Below the pieces are notes generated by a model. That model saw nothing but the letters and a program-made list of their open reading frames with translations. It made no database searches and was not told the origin of the DNA. DNA of 12,688 bases from the NCBI GenBank assembly GCA_016882555.1, contig VGPQ01000006.1, positions 1 to 12,688 of the forward strand. Direction: 5' to 3'. Shown here one piece after another: positions 7,535 to 12,688 of this stretch. The stretch's first letter is position 1. Every line of letters begins with the position of its first letter. The DNA comes from Cyanobacteria bacterium M_surface_7_m2_040. Its GTDB lineage: Bacteria > Cyanobacteriota > Cyanobacteriia > PCC-6307 > Cyanobiaceae. The position numbers and the translations under genes are program-made.

Positions 7535-7586
7535 CCGAACCGGCGACCGCATGGTCTGCGGTGCAGCCCCCCGGGCGCCGGTTCGG
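7535..7586 (-). terminator. Probable terminator of the str operon after rpsJ
   Basis: Beginning just after the rpsJ stop codon, arms CCGAACCGGCG (7535-7545) and CGCCGGTTCGG (7576-7586) pair perfectly over 11 bp. The 30-base interior contains a second perfect stem, ACCGCA (7546-7551) with TGCGGT (7557-7562), making a branched structure. On the transcribed - strand the stem is followed by CGTTTCTA, a weak T-tract. The position at the end of rpsL-rpsG-fusA-tuf-rpsJ supports a terminator; the short T-run leaves doubt, and it may instead protect the 3' end. Confidence 0.6.
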
Positions 7587-7587
7587 A

Positions 7588-7908
7588 TCAGAGCTTGACT
7601 TCGATGTCGACGCCGCTGGGCAGGTCCAGCTTCATCAGCGCATCGATGGTCTTCGAACTGGGGCTGAAGATGTCGATGATGCGGCGATGGGTGCGGGTTT
7701 CGAAGTGCTCGCGGGAATCCTTGTCCACGTGGGGCGAGCGCAGCACGCAGTAAATCTTGCGCTTGGTCGGCAGGGGGATCGGTCCGATCGCTGTGGCAGC
7801 GGTGTGATCGGCGGTCTCAATGATTTTTTCGCAGGACAGATCCAGCATGCGGCGGTCGAACGCCTTGAGTCGGATGCGGATCTTCTGCTGGGCGATGGCG
7901 GTGGACAT
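7588..7908 (-). CDS. rpsJ: 30S ribosomal protein S10
   Basis: A 106-residue S10 of normal length. It sits in the head of the small subunit and, in bacteria generally, also serves as NusE in antitermination with NusB. Recognisable segments are [10 protein letters not shown] (9-18), the exposed loop [24 protein letters not shown] (47-70) and RTHRRIID (72-79), ending SGVDIEVKL. It is the last gene of the str cluster, 168 bases after tuf, an arrangement typical of cyanobacteria, where rpsJ has left the S10 operon. The stop is followed at once by a strong GC-rich stem. Confidence 0.98.
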   Translation of the reverse strand: MSTAIAQQKIRIRLKAFDRRMLDLSCEKIIETADHTAATAIGPIPLPTKRKIYCVLRSPHVDKDSREHFETRTHRRIIDIFSPSSKTIDALMKLDLPSGVDIEVKL

Positions 7909-8002
7909 GGGGGAGATCGCGGAGAACCGGCATGGTCAGCGGCAATTGCTGAGCCGGGGTTGTGCTGACAGGGTCTGTTGACCTGCCTGGAACTGAATTG
8001 TC

Positions 8003-8043
8003 GAGGTGCGGGTGGGATGGAAGCGCTGAGCACCTCCATCCCA
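8003..8043 (-). other. Overlapping alternative hairpins between tuf and rpsJ
   Basis: In the 168-base tuf-rpsJ gap, TGGGATGGA (8013-8021) pairs perfectly with TCCATCCCA (8035-8043), a 9-bp stem with a 13-base loop. GAGGTGC (8003-8009) can instead pair with GCACCTC (8030-8036). The two stems share 8035-8036 and cross each other, so they would be alternatives or a pseudoknot. No T-tract follows on the transcribed strand. A role in setting the tuf:rpsJ ratio (attenuation or RNA processing site) is inference. Confidence 0.45.
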
Positions 8044-8076
8044 AAACCCTAGATCAACGCCGTGCGCTGTTCAGGC

Positions 8077-9276
<1,200 letters not shown>

Positions 9277-9316
9277 GGTTGTAAAGAATCGGGGAGGTTA
9301 GGGGTTGGGGAAGATA

Positions 9317-11392
9317 TCAGGATTTGCCCTGATTCTTGGAGATGATGGCCTCGGCCACATTGCGAGGAACTTCCTCGTAATGGCTGAACTCCATCGAGAA
9401 GATACCCCGACCCTGAGTCATGGATCGGAGCTGGGTGGCGTAGCCGAACATCTCGGCCAGTGGCACCTTGGCCTGGACCTTGGACGTTCCGTCATCGACG
9501 GATTGCCCTTCGACCTGGCCGCGGCGCGAGGAGAGGTCGCCGATGATCGAACCGAGGAAATCCTCGGGGATCTCGACCTCCACCTTCATCATCGGTTCAA
9601 GCAGCACAGGATTGCACTTCTTGACCGCATCCTTGAAGGCCATCGAGCCGGCGATCTTGAACGCCATCTCTGATGAGTCGACGTCGTGGTACGAACCGTC
9701 GACCATGGTGACCTTCACATCGATCATCGGGAAACCTGCGATGACGCCGGATTCGCAGGTCTCCTTCATGCCATTTTCGGCAGGACCGATGTACTCCTTG
9801 GGCACGACACCGCCAACGATCTTGTTGACGAACTCGAACCCTGAACCCGCTTCACCGGGTTCCATTTCGATCACCACGTGGCCGTACTGGCCCTTGCCGC
9901 CGGTCTGGCGGGCGAACTTGCCTTCCCCTTTGGAGCTGCTGCGGATGGTTTCGCGGTAGGAGACTTGAGGAGCGCCGATGTTGGCTTCCACCTTGAATTC
10001 GCGCAGCATCCGGTCCACCAGTATTTCCAGGTGTAGCTCACCCATGCCGGCGATCACGGTCTGGCTGGTCTCGGGGTCGGTCGACACGCGGAAGGTGGGA
10101 TCTTCTTCCGACAGCGATTGCAGCGCCTTGGAGAGCTTCTCCATGTCGCCCTTGGTCTTCGGCTCCACGGCCACCGAAATCACCGGTTCAGGAATGAACA
10201 GCGACTCGAGAATGATCGGGTCGGAATCGACGCAGAGGGTGTCGCCGGTGGTGGTGTCCTTGAGGCCCAGCACCGCTCCCAGGTCGCCGGCGCGCAGTTC
10301 GTCGACCTCTTCGCGATCGTCGGCCTTGAGCAGAATCAGGCGTGAAATCCGCTCCTTGTTGTCTTTGGTCGAGTTCAGGACGTAGCTGCCCTTCTGCAGC
10401 ACGCCCGAGTAAACCCGCACGAACGTGAGTTTGCCGAAGGGATCGGCCATCACCTTGAACGCCAGAGCGCTGAAGGGCTCTTTGTCGTCGGCGGGGCGCA
10501 CCGCTTCGCTGCCGTCGGGCAGCACACCCTGAATCGGGGGCACATCCACGGGTGCCGGCAGGTAGTCGACCACCGCATCGAGCAGCAGCTGCACACCCTT
10601 GTTCTTGAAGGCTGAACCGCACAGCATCGGCACCATGCCGTGCTTGAGGACGCCCTCACGGATGCCGTTGTGGAGTTGCTCCTGGGTCAGTTCACCTTTG
10701 TCGAGGAACTGTTCGATCAGCTCTTCGTCGGTTTCGGCAACGGCTTCCATCAGCACATTGCGCCACTCTTCGACCAGATCGGCCATGTCGGCCGGGACGT
10801 CGGTCTCTTCGATGTCCTTGCCGAGATCATCTTTGTAGATGAAGGCACGGTTCTTGACGAGGTCGACGATGCCGCTGAGCTCACCTTCAGCGCCGATGGG
10901 CAGCTGAATCGGCACGGCCTTGGCCTTGAGGCGATCCTTGATCTGGCCGTACACCTTGAGGAAGTCGGCACCGGTGCGGTCCATCTTGTTGACGAACACC
11001 ATGCGGGGAACGCTGTAGCGATCCGCCTGGCGCCACACCGTCTCGGATTGAGGCTGCACGCCACCCACGGCGCAGAAGACGGCGATCACGCCATCGAGCA
11101 CACGCATCGAGCGTTCGACTTCGATGGTGAAATCGACGTGCCCGGGGGTGTCGATGATGTTGATGCGGTGATCCTTCCAGCTGGTGGAGATCGCGGCCGC
11201 GGTGATCGTGATGCCCCGTTCGCGCTCCTGCTCCATCCAGTCGGTCACGGCGGCGCCGTCGTGGACCTCGCCCATCTTGTGGACCACACCTGAATAGAAC
11301 AGGATGCGTTCCGTGGTGGTGGTTTTACCCGCGTCGATATGGGCGGCGATGCCGATATTTCTGACGCGTTCCAGTGGAAAGGCGCGGGCCAC
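9317..11392 (-). CDS. fusA: Translation elongation factor G
   Basis: The 691-residue GTPase drives ribosomal translocation. G motifs are AHIDAGKTT (17-25), switch I RGITIT (59-64), DTPGH (81-85) and NKMD (135-138). The later domains include [39 protein letters not shown] and YRETI, ending in [23 protein letters not shown] chose GTG 11392 because it gives [20 protein letters not shown], as in related cyanobacterial EF-G, and has a GGAG 9 bases upstream. An in-frame TTG at 11419 would add nine residues that fit the family less well. Cys107 (AVFCAVGG) and Cys258 (PMLCGSAF) are candidates for the redox-sensitive pair reported in Synechocystis EF-G; alignment is needed to confirm equivalence. Confidence 0.98.
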   Translation of the reverse strand: MARAFPLERVRNIGIAAHIDAGKTTTTERILFYSGVVHKMGEVHDGAAVTDWMEQERERGITITAAAISTSWKDHRINIIDTPGHVDFTIEVERSMRVLDGVIAVFCAVGGVQPQSETVWRQADRYSVPRMVFVNKMDRTGADFLKVYGQIKDRLKAKAVPIQLPIGAEGELSGIVDLVKNRAFIYKDDLGKDIEETDVPADMADLVEEWRNVLMEAVAETDEELIEQFLDKGELTQEQLHNGIREGVLKHGMVPMLCGSAFKNKGVQLLLDAVVDYLPAPVDVPPIQGVLPDGSEAVRPADDKEPFSALAFKVMADPFGKLTFVRVYSGVLQKGSYVLNSTKDNKERISRLILLKADDREEVDELRAGDLGAVLGLKDTTTGDTLCVDSDPIILESLFIPEPVISVAVEPKTKGDMEKLSKALQSLSEEDPTFRVSTDPETSQTVIAGMGELHLEILVDRMLREFKVEANIGAPQVSYRETIRSSSKGEGKFARQTGGKGQYGHVVIEMEPGEAGSGFEFVNKIVGGVVPKEYIGPAENGMKETCESGVIAGFPMIDVKVTMVDGSYHDVDSSEMAFKIAGSMAFKDAVKKCNPVLLEPMMKVEVEIPEDFLGSIIGDLSSRRGQVEGQSVDDGTSKVQAKVPLAEMFGYATQLRSMTQGRGIFSMEFSHYEEVPRNVAEAIISKNQGKS

Positions 11393-11401
11393 GGGGGAGG
11401 T

Positions 11402-11405
11402 CTCC
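11402..11405 (-). promoter_or_regulatory. Shine-Dalgarno GGAG of fusA
   Basis: GGAG on the - strand lies 9 bases before GTG 11392. It is one of the few clear ribosome binding sites in the window and decides the GTG start over the upstream TTG at 11419, which contains the GGAG within its frame. Confidence 0.6.
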
Positions 11406-11449
11406 GAGAGAGAAGGCAAAAAGCGGGCGTCACTCTACAGAGCAGGCCA

Positions 11450-11466
11450 GTCTCAGCGGTTGAGAC
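11450..11466 (-). other. Short hairpin in the rpsG-fusA gap
   Basis: GTCTCA (11450-11455) pairs with TGAGAC (11461-11466) around a 5-base loop. On the - strand a TTTTT run follows about 27 bases later, too far for a standard terminator. It may be an mRNA processing or pausing element. Confidence 0.35.
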
Positions 11467-11492
11467 GGTGCTCGGCAGGGCTTGGGGGGTGA

Positions 11493-11517
11493 GGCCGGAG
11501 TGCCCGTTGCTCCGACC
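11493..11517 (-). other. Hairpin just after rpsG
   Basis: GGCCGGAG (11493-11500) pairs with CTCCGACC (11510-11517) over 8 positions on the transcribed - strand, one of them G-U, with a 9-base loop. It starts about 9 bases after the rpsG stop codon and has no T-run, so partial attenuation or 3'-end protection of the rpsL-rpsG message is more likely than full termination. Confidence 0.4.
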
Positions 11518-11526
11518 TGCTGCAGA

Positions 11527-11997
11527 TCAGTAGCGGTAATGGGCGAAGGCCTTGTTGGCCTCAGCCATCTTGTGGGTTTCTTCGCGCTTGCGAACGGCGC
11601 TCCCGGCTTCGTTGGCAGCGTCCATCAGTTCGCCGGCCAGCTTCTGGGCCATGCTGCGGCCATTGCGGGCGCGGGAAAAGTTGACCAGCCAGCGCAAGGC
11701 CATGGCCGTGCCCCGCTCCTGACGCACCTCCATTGGCACCTGGTAGGTGGCGCCACCGACGCGGCGGGCGCGCACTTCCACCAGGGGGGTGGCATTTTTC
11801 ACGGCGGTCTCGAACAGCTCCAGCGGATCACCACCGGTGCGCTCGCCGATCAGGCTGAACGCATCCGAGAGAATCCTCTGGGCTGTGGATTTCTTGCCGT
11901 GCTTCATGAGCCGGGCCACGATCATCGAGGCCAAACGGCTGTTGAACTGAGGATCGGGAAGGACCGGGCGCTTTTCGGCGGCATTGCGGCGTGACAT
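11527..11997 (-). CDS. rpsG: 30S ribosomal protein S7
   Basis: A 156-residue S7 of normal length, a primary binder of the 3' domain of 16S rRNA that nucleates assembly of the 30S head. Recognisable segments are [20 protein letters not shown] (1-20), [14 protein letters not shown] (30-43), [14 protein letters not shown] (79-92) and the C-terminal [14 protein letters not shown]. In enterobacteria S7 represses its own str operon; no matching leader could be identified here. It lies 71 bases after rpsL and 134 bases before fusA. The ATG 11997 is fixed by the family N-terminus. Confidence 0.99.
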   Translation of the reverse strand: MSRRNAAEKRPVLPDPQFNSRLASMIVARLMKHGKKSTAQRILSDAFSLIGERTGGDPLELFETAVKNATPLVEVRARRVGGATYQVPMEVRQERGTAMALRWLVNFSRARNGRSMAQKLAGELMDAANEAGSAVRKREETHKMAEANKAFAHYRY

Positions 11998-12068
11998 AAA
12001 CCGGGAAAGGTCGGGAAGGGACGACGAATGAAAAGATCAACGGATTCACAGCTCCGTTGGCAGGAAGC

Positions 12069-12443
<375 letters not shown>

Positions 12444-12488
12444 CGAAGACCGGAGACGGGTCGGCGAACGGAATCGGAGGACGCGATT

Positions 12489-12514
12489 CGGTCGACCGAC
12501 CGATTGCGACAATC
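12489..12514 (-). promoter_or_regulatory. Palindrome and small hairpin upstream of rpsL
   Basis: CGGTCGACCG (12489-12498) is a perfect 10-bp palindrome, and GATTG (12502-12506) pairs with CAATC (12510-12514) around a 3-base loop. Both lie in the 78-base gap between the upstream iron-sulfur-type gene and rpsL, where the str promoter or leader would be. No convincing -35/-10 pair was found, so this is a candidate regulatory region only. Confidence 0.35.
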
Positions 12515-12521
12515 CGCCACA

Positions 12522-12688
12522 TTACTGGGTCGTGGTCCCCAGGGCTGCCCGCGGGCCGAAGGCGGCTCCGCAGGCGCAACTCACCAGACCTTCGGGTGGA
12601 TGGGCCAGGAATCCGCCTCCACTCAGATCGCTGCGGTAGTCGAGGCTGAGGCCGCAGAGCTGCGGCAGCTGTGGCTCGGGGGCATACA
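12522..12688 (-). CDS. HesB/IscA-type iron-sulfur cluster assembly protein, 3' end only
   Basis: The last 54 residues of a gene entering from the right edge of the window, read on the - strand with TAA at 12522-12524. The visible segment CGLSLDYRSDLSGGGFLAHP followed by SCACGAAFG resembles the C-terminus of A-type carriers (IscA/SufA/HesB), whose conserved end is CGCG plus Ser-Phe. Here the second residue of that motif is Ala rather than Gly (CACG), but both cysteines are kept. Such proteins bind and transfer Fe-S clusters or iron. The N-terminal part with the third cysteine is outside the window, so the call rests on this short C-terminus. It ends 78 bases before rpsL and could be read through into the str operon. 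Confidence 0.65.
   Translation of the reverse strand, partial: YAPEPQLPQLCGLSLDYRSDLSGGGFLAHPPEGLVSCACGAAFGPRAALGTTTQ

Noticed and set aside
10640..11293. Long + strand frame opposite fusA.
   Set aside because: Shadow of the EF-G gene; no recognisable protein features.
11393..11419. TTG start at 11419 for fusA.
   Set aside because: GTG 11392 gives the family N-terminus and has GGAG at 9 bases; the extra nine residues are not typical.
12444..12512. 23-residue N-terminal extension of rpsL from 12512.
   Set aside because: S12 begins MPTIQQLIR in this family and has its normal 124-residue length from 12443.
12519..12524. TAATGT on the - strand as a -10 box for rpsL.
   Set aside because: No -35-like sequence lies at a proper distance and the hexamer is part of the upstream stop codon region.

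Overview
The window reads as a stretch of chromosome from a high-GC unicellular cyanobacterium of the Synechococcus/Cyanobium (picocyanobacterial) lineage. The grounds are the detailed resemblance of the RNase E N-terminus, EF-G, EF-Tu and the tocopherol-type methyltransferase to proteins of that group, the cyanobacterial RRRRRRSSA peptide at the end of RNase E, the cyanobacterial str gene order ending in rpsJ, and the near absence of Shine-Dalgarno sequences. This placement rests on recalled family features, not on a search.

Layout. Positions 1-4570 (+ strand) hold an RNA-metabolism block: the 3' part of a radical SAM protein fused to a DUF2344-type domain, a 390-base gap that is the likely leader of rne and contains three hairpins, rne (RNase E/G), and rnhB (RNase HII), whose start must lie inside rne. 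Positions 4476-5048 (- strand) hold a DUF1997 protein whose 3' end overlaps rnhB tail to tail. It is divergent from pheA (prephenate dehydratase, 5102-5935, +).

From 5943 to the end everything is on the - strand. In transcription order, from the right edge, these are: the 3' end of a HesB/IscA-type iron-sulfur protein, rpsL, rpsG, fusA, tuf and rpsJ, then a GC-rich stem that probably terminates the operon, then a stand-alone LON-domain protein and a SAM-dependent methyltransferase of the gamma-tocopherol/MPBQ methyltransferase type.

How the genes fit together. The str block supplies ribosomal proteins S12, S7 and S10 and both main elongation factors. The rne-rnhB block supplies mRNA turnover and RNA/DNA hybrid removal. 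pheA feeds phenylalanine synthesis, and the methyltransferase probably acts on a prenylated aromatic (tocopherol or plastoquinone branch), although the two are convergent and not an operon. There is no sign of mobile elements, CRISPR, prophage or a defence island. The content is core genome. The points worth a second look are the radical SAM/RNase E neighbourhood, the obligatory rne/rnhB overlap across the PNPase-binding peptide, the structured rne leader, and mutually exclusive hairpins between tuf and rpsJ. I do not see a wholly new system here.
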